Source: Candidatus Aphodovivens excrementavium (GTDB taxonomy: Bacteria > Actinomycetota > Coriobacteriia > Coriobacteriales > Eggerthellaceae). Taken from it: 64,000 bases of DNA. Location of the stretch: the NCBI GenBank assembly GCA_018715935.1, contig DVKR01000010.1:1-64000 (forward strand). Direction: 5' to 3'. The notes below the pieces were generated by a model. That model was not told the DNA's origin, ran no database searches, and saw nothing but the letters and a program-made list of their open reading frames with translations. Of this stretch, positions 15,386 through 24,706 are shown one piece after another; within the stretch, counting starts at the first letter, position 1, and each line of letters begins with the position of its first letter. The position numbers were made by a program, and so were the translations under genes.

Positions 15386-17014
15386 ATGGTTCTTACCGTT
15401 CGCATTCTCATTCACGAGTTAGAGCAGCGCTTCGGAGAGGTGCTGGTCGGTTCGGCAAAAGTGCGTCATCGATGCAGCGACGTGCGCCTTTTGGACGGCG
15501 ATCCGTCCCCCTCGTCCGCCTGCTCGGGAAACTACCGTTCCGATTTCATCTACGTAGTCGCTTCGGAAGCTGCGTGCGCCTATGCTGCGGCGGCGGAAAG
15601 CGGTGCGGTTTTGCTGGAGGTGGGTCGAAAGGCAGTTTCGGCTGATGGCAGGCTGGCGCTAAGGAGCGCGGTGTCTTGCGGGGAAGTGTTTTCGTTTCTG
15701 CAGGACGTGTTCGCGCGCTATCGCACGTGGCTCGAGCAGATGGACCGCTCGCTCATTAGAAACGAAGGGCTGCAGGGCCTTTTCGATGCAAGCGAGGACT
15801 TTCTGCTGAACAATACCGTTATCGTGGATCCTGCTTTGAAGCTTTTGGCCTACACCAAAGGCATTCCCTGCGACGATCCCATTACCGTCGAGCTGATAAA
15901 GCACGGCTACCATACCGAAGATAATGTTCGAAAATTCAAGTTGAACAGGCGTTTTGATCCATGGGCGACGCAAAACGGCTTCATCATCAACGACACGAAC
16001 GAGATATGCAAATACACGACGGCGGTGTTCTCGTTCAAGGCTGCAGGATCGTTTTCGCTGATTGTCGTGATGATGTGCAACAATGTGGATCCTCAGCCGT
16101 GGCTTCTCGATACGTTCATGATGTTTCTGGTGCGCGTCTCGTACTATTCGATGCGCGATTACACAGAAGGGTCTCCTTCTGGCAGCGCATTCAACGCGTT
16201 CGTGCACGACATCTTTGACGGATCTCTTGCCGACGAAGGAGAGATAGAGGAGCGCCGCAGGTTTTTGGGGCTTCCCGCCCGAGGCTCGTACTGCCTGTTT
16301 AGCATCGATGTGTCGCAAGACAAGCCCTTGTCTGCCCGCATCGTCACCGATGTGGCACGGGCCATCGCGCCGGCAAAGGCAATGCTTCACGGTTCGGAAG
16401 TGGTGGTGCTGTGCTTCAACTGCGCCGCTGCGAACTGCCCCGTTGGTGCGCATGTAGACGAGTGTCCTTCGGGCGTTTCCAACATGGTGAAGCGCCTCGA
16501 TGGAGTGTTGTCTGAATACGGGATTCAGGCAGGACGCAGCGTGCGCTTCGATAGGCTTCCCTTCTTGCCCACGGCGTTAGAGCAGGCGCGCCTTGCGCTG
16601 AAGACCGCCCGTATGCTGGGAAAGGGGTGCAGGCGGAAGCAGGGCGACTCCGAAAGGCAAGCCGAAGCGGGTTCGCGCATCTTCGCGTTTGACGAGTACT
16701 TTTTCGAGTACGGGGTTCTCAGCGTTTCGCATGGCCAGCGAGAACTGCTCACCTCGCTGCGAAGCTGTCGGCAGCTGATGCGGATCCGTGAATACGATGC
16801 CGCGCACGGCACCGATAACTATGCGTTTTTGGAAACGTACCTGCGCTACGAGCGCCGCACAACGGTGGTGGCAGAAAAGCTTCACATGCATCGCAACAAC
16901 GTGAAATATCGCGCAGACCGGCTGCGCGATCTGTTCGAAATAGACACCGACAGCGACACCGAGCGCTTTGAGCTTGCCGTGGCATACCGGATTCTGGAAT
17001 CGCTCGAGCGATAG
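15386..17014 (+). CDS. PucR-type transcriptional regulator
   Basis: This 542-residue protein ends in a PucR/CdaR-type helix-turn-helix: FLETYLRYERRTTVVAEKLHMHRNNVKYRADRLRDLFEID. A GGDEF-like middle region and an N-terminal region without a clear family match precede it; the latter may be the sensor (residues 140-260, with a GAF-like VIVDPALKLLAYTKGIP). Regulators of this type neighbour corrinoid methyltransferase clusters in Eggerthellaceae, where they control substrate-inducible demethylation. It lies last in the plus-strand operon after the DUF2284 gene, so it probably regulates the divergent locus through the 31-bp dyad. That pairing is inference. Confidence 0.82.
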   Translation: MVLTVRILIHELEQRFGEVLVGSAKVRHRCSDVRLLDGDPSPSSACSGNYRSDFIYVVASEAACAYAAAAESGAVLLEVGRKAVSADGRLALRSAVSCGEVFSFLQDVFARYRTWLEQMDRSLIRNEGLQGLFDASEDFLLNNTVIVDPALKLLAYTKGIPCDDPITVELIKHGYHTEDNVRKFKLNRRFDPWATQNGFIINDTNEICKYTTAVFSFKAAGSFSLIVVMMCNNVDPQPWLLDTFMMFLVRVSYYSMRDYTEGSPSGSAFNAFVHDIFDGSLADEGEIEERRRFLGLPARGSYCLFSIDVSQDKPLSARIVTDVARAIAPAKAMLHGSEVVVLCFNCAAANCPVGAHVDECPSGVSNMVKRLDGVLSEYGIQAGRSVRFDRLPFLPTALEQARLALKTARMLGKGCRRKQGDSERQAEAGSRIFAFDEYFFEYGVLSVSHGQRELLTSLRSCRQLMRIREYDAAHGTDNYAFLETYLRYERRTTVVAEKLHMHRNNVKYRADRLRDLFEIDTDSDTERFELAVAYRILESLER

Positions 17015-17067
17015 CCTTGCACGTGCAGGTTTTTGCCGAAAAGGTAAGAGTTGTGTTAAGCGTATTG

Positions 17068-17091
17068 CTTTAGCGCTCTACTGTGCTAAAG
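17068..17091. promoter_or_regulatory. 7-bp inverted repeat in the his upstream region
   Basis: CTTTAGC (17068-17074) and GCTAAAG (17085-17091) are perfect inverted repeats with a 10-base spacer, just after the PucR gene and about 190 bases ahead of hisZG. TTGCTT overlaps the left arm, so the site could be part of a promoter or operator. Confidence 0.35.
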
Positions 17092-17225
17092 TAGCTTCGT
17101 CGATGAGCCCTGCCGCGTCGGCATCGGGGCTTGGCACGCTGGTGTGGTATACAGGTTTTGCGCCCGGGCTCGAAGAGCCGGTTTGGCGCACGGGTTTGAA
17201 ACGCAGGCTCGACACACGGGCGAAA

Positions 17226-17257
17226 TATAATCGAGATATCCTTTAGTGAATTCACTA
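17226..17257 (+). promoter_or_regulatory. his operon -10 box with adjacent palindrome
   Basis: A consensus TATAAT (17226-17231) lies 45 bases before the hisZG start. It is followed by a perfect 14-bp palindrome, TAGTGAATTCACTA (17244-17257), placed near the expected transcription start, where a repressor would block initiation. No clear -35 hexamer is seen, and there is no T-box or His-rich leader peptide. Confidence 0.5.
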
Positions 17258-17275
17258 GTGCGGGAAAGGACTTAC

Positions 17276-19036
17276 ATGGATATGGTGACCCCGGCGGGGT
17301 TTCGCGATGTTCTTGCGCAGGAGGCGCAGGAGCGCGAGCGCATCAGCTTCGATGTGCGCGACTTGTTCTCATCGCGGGGATACGCTCCCATCGAAACGCC
17401 CACGCTAGAGGTGATGGACGTTATGCGCGCCGGCGGGCATATGACCGCAGCTCCGTTCAAGTTCTTCGATTCCCAAGGCGACCTTTTGGCGATGCGCCCC
17501 GACGTCACGCTTCAGGTTGCCCGCATGTGCGCCACGCGCTTGGCGGGGCAGCCCGGCCCGTTCCGCTTCCGCTATCAGCAGCGTGTGTTTCGCGAAGCAG
17601 AAGGCCAGATGCGCGCAACGGCGCGCGAGGTTACCCAGATCGGTGTGGAATGCATCGGGGTTTCGGGAGTCGAGGGCGACGCCGAGGTGCTGCAGCTGTT
17701 CTGCGAGGCGCTGCAAACCGCCGGAGTGGGCGATTTCACCATCTCCGTTGCAACGGTGAGCGTTTTGGATGCTCTGCTTACCACCTGCGGTGCTCCGGAT
17801 GAATGGAGGCGGGAAGTTCTGAGCGCCTATCATGCCTCGAACTTTGTCGAGCTGGATGCCCTCACGAGCGAAGAGTGCCCCATTCCCCCGGTGTTCGCTA
17901 TGGCGGTGCGCGCGCTTCCGCGCATTCGGGGTGGGCGCGGGGCCATCGAGGAGGCGCGCGCTTTAGTGGGGCCTTTGGGGTGCGCTGCCGGTCTGGACGA
18001 CTTAACGTGCGTGTGCGACTTGCTTGACAAGGCGGGCATCGGCGAGCGCATTTCCATCGACTTTTCGGTGATGAGCTCGTTTGACTACTACACGGGCATT
18101 GTTTTCGAGGCGTATGCGCCGGGGCTGGGCTCGCCGCTTGGAAGCGGTGGCCGCTACGACAACATGGTAGGCGCCTACGGGCAGGATCGCCCTGCCGCCG
18201 GTTTCGCCTTTTTCCTTGAGCAGGTGATGGCCTCCAATTCCGCCGTTCTGCGAACGGCGGAGCAGGCAGGCGCTGAGACGCAATCCAGTGCCGGATCTTG
18301 CCCTTCTGCGGAGGTTGGGCAATCTTCGGCGCCAGATCACGCCTCGCCGGCTTCTGCTCAACCTGCGGCAGACGGCTTCGGCGCCCGTCCCCTGCGTATC
18401 GCGGTGCCCAAAGGCGCGCTCAACCCCGGCGCCATCGAAGTGCTCGCCGCCGCCGGCCTGGACACGACGGGGCTGGACAACCCCGGCCGGCAGCTCATTA
18501 TTAGCAACCCGGGGGTCGACTACGTCATCGTGCGCCCGACCGATGCGCCGGTGTTCGTTGAGCTGGGCGCCGCCGATTGCGGAATCTGCGGAAAGGATTC
18601 GCTTCTTGAGGCGGATGCCGAGGTTATGGAGCTGGTAGACCTTCGTTTCGGCGGATGCCGCTTCGTGGTTGCCGAGCCTGCCGGCGCGCGCGAGGCGGTG
18701 GAGGAGCGCTATCGCCGGTTGGGATCCATCCGCGTGGCGACGAAATATCCGCGCATTGCCGCCGCTCACTATGCAAAGCAGGGCATGCAGGTGGATATTG
18801 TGAAGCTGCACGGTAACATTGAGCTGGCGCCGTTAACAGGCATGGCCGAGCGTATCGTTGACATCACCGCAACGGGTACCACTCTTCGTGAAAACAACCT
18901 GGTTGTGGTGGAGGACGTCTTGCCGTCCACGGCGCGTTTCTTCGCCAACGCATGCTCGTTTAGAACCGATCCGCGTATTGCGAAGCTCGCTCGTGCGTTA
19001 GCCGCGCGAGCGGTGAGTGACAAGAAGGAGAACTAG
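17276..19036 (+). CDS. HisZ-HisG fusion, ATP phosphoribosyltransferase
   Basis: This 586-residue protein fuses two subunits that are normally separate. Residues 1-320 are HisZ, the histidyl-tRNA-synthetase-like regulatory subunit: TPAGFRDVLAQEAQERERI, LLAMRPDVTLQVARM, FRYQQRVFRE, FDYYTGIVFEAYAPG. Residues 372-586 are short-form HisG: LRIAVPKGAL, VDYVIVRPTDAPVFVELGAADCGICGKDSL, DITATGTTLRENNL. The two are joined by a Ser/Ala-rich linker (321-371) that begins with a perfect DNA hairpin. It catalyses the first, feedback-controlled step of histidine synthesis from ATP and PRPP. ATG 17276 follows GGGAAAGGA. It starts the his operon, and hisD begins 2 bases after its stop. Confidence 0.93.
   Translation: MDMVTPAGFRDVLAQEAQERERISFDVRDLFSSRGYAPIETPTLEVMDVMRAGGHMTAAPFKFFDSQGDLLAMRPDVTLQVARMCATRLAGQPGPFRFRYQQRVFREAEGQMRATAREVTQIGVECIGVSGVEGDAEVLQLFCEALQTAGVGDFTISVATVSVLDALLTTCGAPDEWRREVLSAYHASNFVELDALTSEECPIPPVFAMAVRALPRIRGGRGAIEEARALVGPLGCAAGLDDLTCVCDLLDKAGIGERISIDFSVMSSFDYYTGIVFEAYAPGLGSPLGSGGRYDNMVGAYGQDRPAAGFAFFLEQVMASNSAVLRTAEQAGAETQSSAGSCPSAEVGQSSAPDHASPASAQPAADGFGARPLRIAVPKGALNPGAIEVLAAAGLDTTGLDNPGRQLIISNPGVDYVIVRPTDAPVFVELGAADCGICGKDSLLEADAEVMELVDLRFGGCRFVVAEPAGAREAVEERYRRLGSIRVATKYPRIAAAHYAKQGMQVDIVKLHGNIELAPLTGMAERIVDITATGTTLRENNLVVVEDVLPSTARFFANACSFRTDPRIAKLARALAARAVSDKKEN
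18240..18260. repeat. Perfect hairpin in the HisZ-HisG linker
   Basis: CCGCCGTTC (18240-18248) and GAACGGCGG (18252-18260) are perfect complements around TGC. They encode NSAVLRTAEQ at the exact junction between the HisZ and HisG domains. Confidence 0.7.
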
Positions 19037-19038
19037 AA

Positions 19039-20418
19039 ATGCGTCGAGTTGTTCTTGCTCCGAACGAGCAGTTCACCAATGCCCATCTCAAGCGTCCGAG
19101 CGCGTTTAACCCGCAGGCTCTGGAGGCGGCAACCGAGATAATTGCAAACGTGCGCGAAAACGGCGATGCCGCGCTGCGCGACTACACCCAGCGCTTCGAC
19201 GGCGTTGCCGTTGATGCGTTTCGCGTTCCGCAAAGCGACATCGACGCAGCCCGCGAGAAAATCGACCCGACAACGGCGAAGGCGCTTGAACAAGCTGCCG
19301 CGCAGATTCGCGAATTTCACGAGCGTCAGCTCCAGCAGAGCTGGTTTTCCGTGCGTGAAGACGGCGCGCTGGTGGGAGCGAAGGTGTCTCCCCTCGACTC
19401 GGTGGGCATCTACGTGCCGGGCGGAAGGGCGCTGTATCCGTCGACGGTTCTTATGAACGCGCTGCCTGCCTCGGTGGCGGGCGTCGAGCGCATCGCGTGT
19501 GTGACCCCTCCTTCGAAGGACGGCTCGGTGGATGCGGCTATATTGGAAGCGTGCCGTTTGAGCGGGGTGACCGAGGTCTACACCGTCGGGGGCGCCCAGG
19601 CCATCGCCGCGCTTGCCTACGGCACCGAAAGCATTGCGCCGGTGGCCAAGATCACCGGCCCGGGCAATGCGTATGTGGCTGCGGCGAAAAAGATCGTGTC
19701 GGGCGATGTGGGAATCGATATGATTGCCGGTCCGTCTGAGGTATGCGTTGTTGCCGACGACACGGCGGATCCGTCGCTGGTGGCAATTGACCTGATGGCC
19801 CAGGCAGAGCATGATCCGCTGGCGGCATGCTATCTGGTCACGTTCTCGGAGGGGTACGCCAACGAGGTCGAGCGCATGATAAAGGTGCACATGGCCTCGT
19901 CTACGCGAGCCGAGATAACCGCCGCCTCTTTGGCCGACCAGGGGCTTGTGGTGGTGTGCGATACGCTTGACCAGGCATTCAGGGCGGTCAATATCATTGC
20001 GCCCGAACACCTTGAGCTTCACATCCACCATGCCATCGATTCGCTGGGTGCCGTCAAGAACGCGGGCGCGATCTTTTTGGGGGAGTGGACGCCCGAGGCG
20101 GTGGGCGATTACGCCGCCGGCCCCAACCACACGTTGCCCACCGGCGGCACGGCTAAGTACGCCTCGCCGCTTTCCGTAGACGATTTCATCAAGAAGTCGA
20201 GCGTTATCCAGTATTCCCCGCAGGCGTTGGGCCGCGATGCCGACATCGTGATGGCCATTGCGCGCCACGAGGGTCTGTGGGCGCACGCGCGCAGCGTTGA
20301 GCTGCGCAAAGAGCTGCTGGGCGAAAGCGATAAGTTCAACGTCGCCGGCTCTGGCATCCTCGATGTCGCGGCGCAAGCGCTCGATCCCGATGCAAGTGCC
20401 GGTGGTGCCGATGAATAG
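19039..20418 (+). CDS. hisD: Histidinol dehydrogenase
   Basis: This 459-residue zinc enzyme oxidises histidinol to histidine in two NAD-dependent steps, the last reactions of the pathway. Diagnostic motifs are DSVGIYVPGGRALYPSTVLMNALPA, YTVGGAQAIAALAYGTESI, KITGPGNAYVAAAKK, IDMIAGPSE, DLMAQAEHDP and APEHLELH. Length is normal. The start follows GAAGGAGAACTAGAA at the end of hisZG. Its stop overlaps hisC by 8 bases. Confidence 0.97.
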   Translation: MRRVVLAPNEQFTNAHLKRPSAFNPQALEAATEIIANVRENGDAALRDYTQRFDGVAVDAFRVPQSDIDAAREKIDPTTAKALEQAAAQIREFHERQLQQSWFSVREDGALVGAKVSPLDSVGIYVPGGRALYPSTVLMNALPASVAGVERIACVTPPSKDGSVDAAILEACRLSGVTEVYTVGGAQAIAALAYGTESIAPVAKITGPGNAYVAAAKKIVSGDVGIDMIAGPSEVCVVADDTADPSLVAIDLMAQAEHDPLAACYLVTFSEGYANEVERMIKVHMASSTRAEITAASLADQGLVVVCDTLDQAFRAVNIIAPEHLELHIHHAIDSLGAVKNAGAIFLGEWTPEAVGDYAAGPNHTLPTGGTAKYASPLSVDDFIKKSSVIQYSPQALGRDADIVMAIARHEGLWAHARSVELRKELLGESDKFNVAGSGILDVAAQALDPDASAGGADE

Positions 20419-21481
20419 GGTATGCGCGTCTGCGCCTCAGCTGCAGGGCATAACGCCCTACGATCCGAAATACCTTCCGGCAGAAACGCTGCTTTCCGCA
20501 AACGAAAACCCCAGCGACGTGGAAAAAGAGCTGCGCCGCGAAATCTCGGGCGAGATTCGCCGCGTGCCGCTGAACCGGTATCCCGACCCTTTGGCGAACG
20601 AGTTGCGAGACATGATTGCCGAAGCGAACGGGCTCGATCGCAACCAGGTGCTGCTGGGCAATGGCGGCGATGAGCTCTTGTTCAACATCGCGCTTGCGTG
20701 GGGCGGTCCTGGCCGCAAGTTCCTGAACCTGCCGCCGACGTTTTCCGTATACGCCGCCAATGCGCGTCTGACGGGAACCGAAACGGTTGACGTGCCCCGC
20801 TTGGAAGACTACTCCATCGACGAGGACGCCGTGTTGGCGCGCGTGTCGCAGGGCGACATCAGCTACGTGATAATCACGAGCCCCAACAACCCGACCGGCG
20901 GGCTGGCCGACGGAGGCTTTGTTGCGCGCCTGCTTGAGGCAACCGACGCGTTGGTGATGGTCGACGAAGCCTACTTCGAGTTTTCCCGGCGAACGGTGCG
21001 CCCTCTGCTCGACAAGCATAAGAACCTGGTCATTCTGCGTACGTTTTCGAAGGCGTTTTCGCTTGCGGCGGTACGGCTGGGCTATGTGCTGGGCAGCGAA
21101 GAGGTCATCCGCGAGTTCATCAAAGTGCGCCAGCCATACTCGGTTGATGCGTTGTCTCAGGCCGTTGCCCGAGTGGTGTATCGCAACCGCGCGAAGTTTG
21201 AGCCCGGTATTCAGGCGATCATCGACGAGCGCTCGCGCTTGCTCGATGGACTCAGCCGTATTCCGGGAGTGAGCACGTACCCCTCAGACGCTAACTATCT
21301 CATGTTTCGCATCAAAGATGCGGCAAAGGTGTGGGAGCAGCTCTATGAGTGCGGCGTGCTGGTGCGCGATTTTTCCCATGCGCCGTATCTTGAGAACTGC
21401 TTGCGTGTTACGGTGGGATCGCGCGAGGAAAACGACAGGTTTTTGCAGGCGATGAAAGAAGTGGCGATTGCTCACTTGTAG
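20411..21481 (+). CDS. hisC: Histidinol-phosphate aminotransferase
   Basis: This 356-residue PLP aminotransferase (fold type I) converts imidazole-acetol phosphate to histidinol phosphate. Motifs include LLSANENPSDVEKELRREI, NRYPDPLANELRDMIAEANGL, LLGNGGDELLFNIALAWGGPG, SPNNPTGGL, VDEAYFEFS and the PLP-lysine site LRTFSKAFSLAAVRLGY. ATG 20411 overlaps the hisD stop, so the two are translationally coupled. A 190-base GC-rich gap follows, with no obvious terminator. Confidence 0.95.
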   Translation: MNRVCASAPQLQGITPYDPKYLPAETLLSANENPSDVEKELRREISGEIRRVPLNRYPDPLANELRDMIAEANGLDRNQVLLGNGGDELLFNIALAWGGPGRKFLNLPPTFSVYAANARLTGTETVDVPRLEDYSIDEDAVLARVSQGDISYVIITSPNNPTGGLADGGFVARLLEATDALVMVDEAYFEFSRRTVRPLLDKHKNLVILRTFSKAFSLAAVRLGYVLGSEEVIREFIKVRQPYSVDALSQAVARVVYRNRAKFEPGIQAIIDERSRLLDGLSRIPGVSTYPSDANYLMFRIKDAAKVWEQLYECGVLVRDFSHAPYLENCLRVTVGSREENDRFLQAMKEVAIAHL

Positions 21482-21670
21482 CCAGCTGGCGCCGGGGCGG
21501 CGGCGGGTTTGAGCGCAGTGGCTCGATGGCGGCGCGGCGCGGCGGCGAGAGGCGGCGCCGAAGGGCAGCATCGAAGAATGCTTCTTGTGCTGCTTGCGGA
21601 TACTGAAAGACGGCATCGTGGCGCGGCTATTGCTTCGAGTCACGTGTTTTAAAGCGAGGAAGGGGAGGCC

Positions 21671-22261
21671 ATGGGCAGGATCGGGGGTGTTGAGCGCGCG
21701 ACGAAGGAAACCGACATCGCCCTTGCTATCGATTTGGACGGCTCGGGCAAAACCGAGGTGGAGACGGGCATTGGGTTTTTCGACCACATGCTTGAGGCGT
21801 TTGGCCGTCACGGGCTTTTCGATTTGAAGGTGCTCACAAAGGGAGACCTTGAGGTGGACGGCCACCACAGCGTGGAGGACACGGGCATCGTGCTTGGCCG
21901 CGCGTTTGCGCAGGCTCTGGGCGACAAGCGCGGCATTCGCCGGTTCGGCTCGTGCGCCCTTCCCATGGACGAGACGCTGGTGCTGGCGGCATGCGACATC
22001 TCGGGTAGAGGCCAGCTCCATTGGAGCGTTGACGTCCCCCCGGTGATGCTGGGTTCGTTTGACGCTGCGCTGGCGAAGGAGTTCTTTATCGCGTTTGCCG
22101 CAAACGCGGGTGTGACGCTGCACGTTCGCATGCTTGCGGGTGAGAATGCACACCACATCGTCGAAGCCTGCTTTAAAGCGGCGGCACGGGCGCTGCGCGA
22201 AGCGGTGGAGCAGGACGCGCGTCTTGGCGACGAGCTGCCATCCACCAAGGGAGCTCTGTAA
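21671..22261 (+). CDS. hisB: Imidazoleglycerol-phosphate dehydratase
   Basis: This 196-residue monofunctional HisB has the manganese-binding histidine motifs GIGFFDHMLEAFGRHGLFDL, DGHHSVEDTGIVLG and AGENAHHIVEACFKA. It dehydrates imidazole-glycerol phosphate to imidazole-acetol phosphate. There is no histidinol-phosphatase domain, so that step must be encoded elsewhere. GGAAGGGGAGGCC precedes the ATG. Confidence 0.96.
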   Translation: MGRIGGVERATKETDIALAIDLDGSGKTEVETGIGFFDHMLEAFGRHGLFDLKVLTKGDLEVDGHHSVEDTGIVLGRAFAQALGDKRGIRRFGSCALPMDETLVLAACDISGRGQLHWSVDVPPVMLGSFDAALAKEFFIAFAANAGVTLHVRMLAGENAHHIVEACFKAAARALREAVEQDARLGDELPSTKGAL

Positions 22262-22348
22262 AGAGCGCGCGGCTAACGAGGCGAAACGGGGCAAGGCCTT
22301 GCCTGTTTCGCATTTCCTGAAATGAAACGTTGAGGCGATAGGAAAAAC

Positions 22349-23185
22349 GTGATTGCGGTAGTTGACTACCATAAAGGGAACCTGATGAGCGTTGAGCGCG
22401 GCATAGAAGCCGCAGGCGGCGTTGCCGTCATTACCGACAAGGCTGACGACATCGCGCGCGCTGACGGTATCGTGCTGCCGGGCGTGGGCGCGTTCGCCGA
22501 CGCCTCCGCCACTATGTGCGCGCTTGGGCAGCTTGAGGTCGTTCGCGAGCGCATTGCGGCGGGCGTTCCGTTTCTAGGCATTTGCCTGGGCATGCATCTG
22601 CTGTTTGAGGAGGGCGTCGAAGGCGCGCCTGACGAAGACGACGAGGCCTCCACGCACAACGCGCGCGGCCTGGCGGTGCTGCCGGGCGTGGTGGTGAGGA
22701 TGCCTAAAGTCGCAGCGGACGGGACGGCGTTCAAGGTGCCCCATGTAGGATGGAACACGGTTGCTCCGCCGGCGGAGTCTGCCGGCGCCGCTGGGGCGGA
22801 TACCCCCGTGCTCAAACAGTCCTGGGCTCGCACGGATCGTCCACTGGACGATCCGGCTCGTGCGGAACTGCGCGCGGGGGCACCCGCCCCAGCGGACTCG
22901 GAGTTGAATGCCGCCTCTTCTGGCGCGTCAATGAACGCGCTCGAGAAGAAGCGCTTCGACTGTCCGCTCTTTGAGGGTATTCCTGTGGGGGAATACTTCT
23001 ACTTCACGCATAGCTACATTGCGCCTACAGGACCGTTCGTTGTGGGGGAGACTGCGCACAGTGTAGCCTTTCCGAGCGCGGTGCAGTATGGCGAGGCATG
23101 CTTTGGCGTGCAGTTCCATCCTGAAAAAAGCTCGGACGCGGGCGCGGCGGTGCTGCGGAACTTCGTGAAGATCGTAAAGGGGTAA
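22349..23185 (+). CDS. hisH: Imidazole glycerol phosphate synthase glutaminase subunit, with insertion
   Basis: This 278-residue class I glutaminase is about 70 residues longer than usual. Catalytic Cys is in FLGICLGMHLLFEEG, with the distal His/Glu in FGVQFHPEKSS. The N-terminal IAVVDYHKGNLMSVERGIEAAG and VLPGVGAFADA match HisH. The extra residues (about 138-204, between VPHVGWN and PLFEGI) are Ala/Pro-rich and carry a perfect 9-bp DNA hairpin. HisH feeds ammonia to HisF, encoded two genes downstream. The start is GTG 22349 after GATAGGAA. Confidence 0.93.
   Translation: MIAVVDYHKGNLMSVERGIEAAGGVAVITDKADDIARADGIVLPGVGAFADASATMCALGQLEVVRERIAAGVPFLGICLGMHLLFEEGVEGAPDEDDEASTHNARGLAVLPGVVVRMPKVAADGTAFKVPHVGWNTVAPPAESAGAAGADTPVLKQSWARTDRPLDDPARAELRAGAPAPADSELNAASSGASMNALEKKRFDCPLFEGIPVGEYFYFTHSYIAPTGPFVVGETAHSVAFPSAVQYGEACFGVQFHPEKSSDAGAAVLRNFVKIVKG
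22834..22854. repeat. Perfect hairpin in the hisH insertion
   Basis: GGATCGTCC (22834-22842) and GGACGATCC (22846-22854) are perfect complements around ACT, inside the extra segment of hisH. A second short palindrome, CTCCGCCGGCGGAG, begins the same insertion near 22766. Confidence 0.7.
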
Positions 23186-23192
23186 ATGCGCT

Positions 23193-23927
23193 ATGTACTT
23201 ACTTCCGGCAATAGACATTTTAGGCGGCAAGGCAGTTCGTTTGGCGAAGGGGGACTATTCTCAAGTCACGGTCTACAACGAAGATCCCGTGGCGCAGGCG
23301 CACGCGTTCGCGGAGGCGGGTGCGGAATGGGTGCATGTGGTAGACCTTGACGGAGCGCGTTCCGGCGTGCCGGAAAATGCCGCCATTGTCGAGCGGATCG
23401 TACGTGAGACCTCGCTCAAGGTGGAGATTGGCGGCGGCATTCGCACGCTTGAGGTGCTCAAGCGCCTGGCGAATGTCGGCGCGGCGCGCATGGTGCTGGG
23501 CACCGCGCTCGTGAACGATCCCGAGCTTGCGTCTGCGGCGGTGGAGCTGGTGGGCGGCGAGCGCCTGACTGCCGGCATTGATGCGAAAAACGGCGAAGTT
23601 GCGGTGTCTGGCTGGATAGAGGGGTCGGGTGTCGATGCCGCCGATCTGGCGCGTGCGATGGCAAGCGCGGGGTTCAAACACCTTGTCTACACCGACATTG
23701 CGCGCGACGGCATGCAAACAGGGCTTGACTCGGCAGCGTATGCGCGCATGGCCGAGGCCTTCGGGCATCCAGTTATTGCGAGCGGCGGCGTGGCAAGCGT
23801 TGCCGACATCCGCGCGCTTGCGCCGGTAGCCGCCAGCATCGAGGGCGTTATCACCGGCCGCGCAATCTACGAAGGAAGCCTGACGGTCGAAGACGGCGTT
23901 GCCGCCTGCAAGGAGGCATCATGTTAG
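23193..23927 (+). CDS. hisA: ProFAR isomerase
   Basis: This 244-residue (beta/alpha)8 enzyme isomerises ProFAR to PRFAR. It begins [22 protein letters not shown] with the catalytic Asp, and repeats the half-barrel pattern with [36 protein letters not shown] and VIASGGVAS. It begins 7 bases after hisH and its end overlaps hisF by 7 bases, so it is part of the same operon. Confidence 0.95.
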   Translation: MYLLPAIDILGGKAVRLAKGDYSQVTVYNEDPVAQAHAFAEAGAEWVHVVDLDGARSGVPENAAIVERIVRETSLKVEIGGGIRTLEVLKRLANVGAARMVLGTALVNDPELASAAVELVGGERLTAGIDAKNGEVAVSGWIEGSGVDAADLARAMASAGFKHLVYTDIARDGMQTGLDSAAYARMAEAFGHPVIASGGVASVADIRALAPVAASIEGVITGRAIYEGSLTVEDGVAACKEASC

Positions 23928-24685
23928 CCAAGCGCGTGATCCCCTGCATGGACGTCAAGGATGGCCGCGTTGTAAAGGGCGTGAACTTCGTCAACCTGCG
24001 CGATGCGGGCGACCCCATCGAGCTGGCGCAGCGCTACGACGCCGAGCGGGCAGACGAAGTGATATTCCTTGACATCACGGCCACGAGCGACGACCGTGCG
24101 ACAACGGTTGAGCTTGCCAGTCACGCCAGCGAGCAGCTGCACCTGCCTTATTGCGTAGGCGGGGGCTTCAGAAGCGTTGCCGACATCCGTCGCATGATTG
24201 CCGCCGGTGCCGACAAGGTCTCGGTAAACTCGGCGGCGGTGGCGAACCCCCAGCTCATTTCCGATGCGGCGTATGCCTTTGGCACCCAGGCGATACTCTG
24301 CGCCATCGACGCCAAGCAGGTTGCGGGCAATCCCAATAAATGGGAGGTCTACGTGCACGGCGGCCGCAAGGCCACCGGCATCGATGCGGTGGAATGGGCG
24401 CGCGGCGCGGCGCGGCGCGGCGCGGGCGAGATTCTGCTCACCAGCATGGACCGCGACGGCAGCCGCGAGGGCTTCGACTGCGCTTTGACGCGCGCCGTCG
24501 CACGAGCGGTGGACATTCCCGTCATCGCATCGGGCGGCGTGGGCAAGCTGGAGCATTTCGCGCAGGGCATCCTCGAAGGCGAGGCGGACGCCGTGCTGGC
24601 CGCGAGCGTGTTTCACTTCGGCGAGTTCACCATCCGGCAGGTCAAAGAGCACATGGCAAGCTGCGGCATTCACGTGCGGCTGTAA
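23921..24685 (+). CDS. hisF: Imidazole glycerol phosphate synthase cyclase subunit
   Basis: This 254-residue barrel enzyme uses ammonia from HisH to form imidazole-glycerol phosphate and AICAR. The start [23 protein letters not shown], then [54 protein letters not shown] and [13 protein letters not shown] are diagnostic. GGAGG precedes the ATG inside hisA. It is the last gene of the contiguous his cluster; hisI lies 2.7 kb further on. Confidence 0.96.
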   Translation: MLAKRVIPCMDVKDGRVVKGVNFVNLRDAGDPIELAQRYDAERADEVIFLDITATSDDRATTVELASHASEQLHLPYCVGGGFRSVADIRRMIAAGADKVSVNSAAVANPQLISDAAYAFGTQAILCAIDAKQVAGNPNKWEVYVHGGRKATGIDAVEWARGAARRGAGEILLTSMDRDGSREGFDCALTRAVARAVDIPVIASGGVGKLEHFAQGILEGEADAVLAASVFHFGEFTIRQVKEHMASCGIHVRL

Positions 24686-24706
24686 GGGTTTCGCGCGCGC
24701 AGTGCC

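Noticed and set aside
19033-20376. 447-codon open frame opposite hisD
   Set aside because: hisD is unmistakable on the plus strand and its codon pattern explains the open antisense frame.
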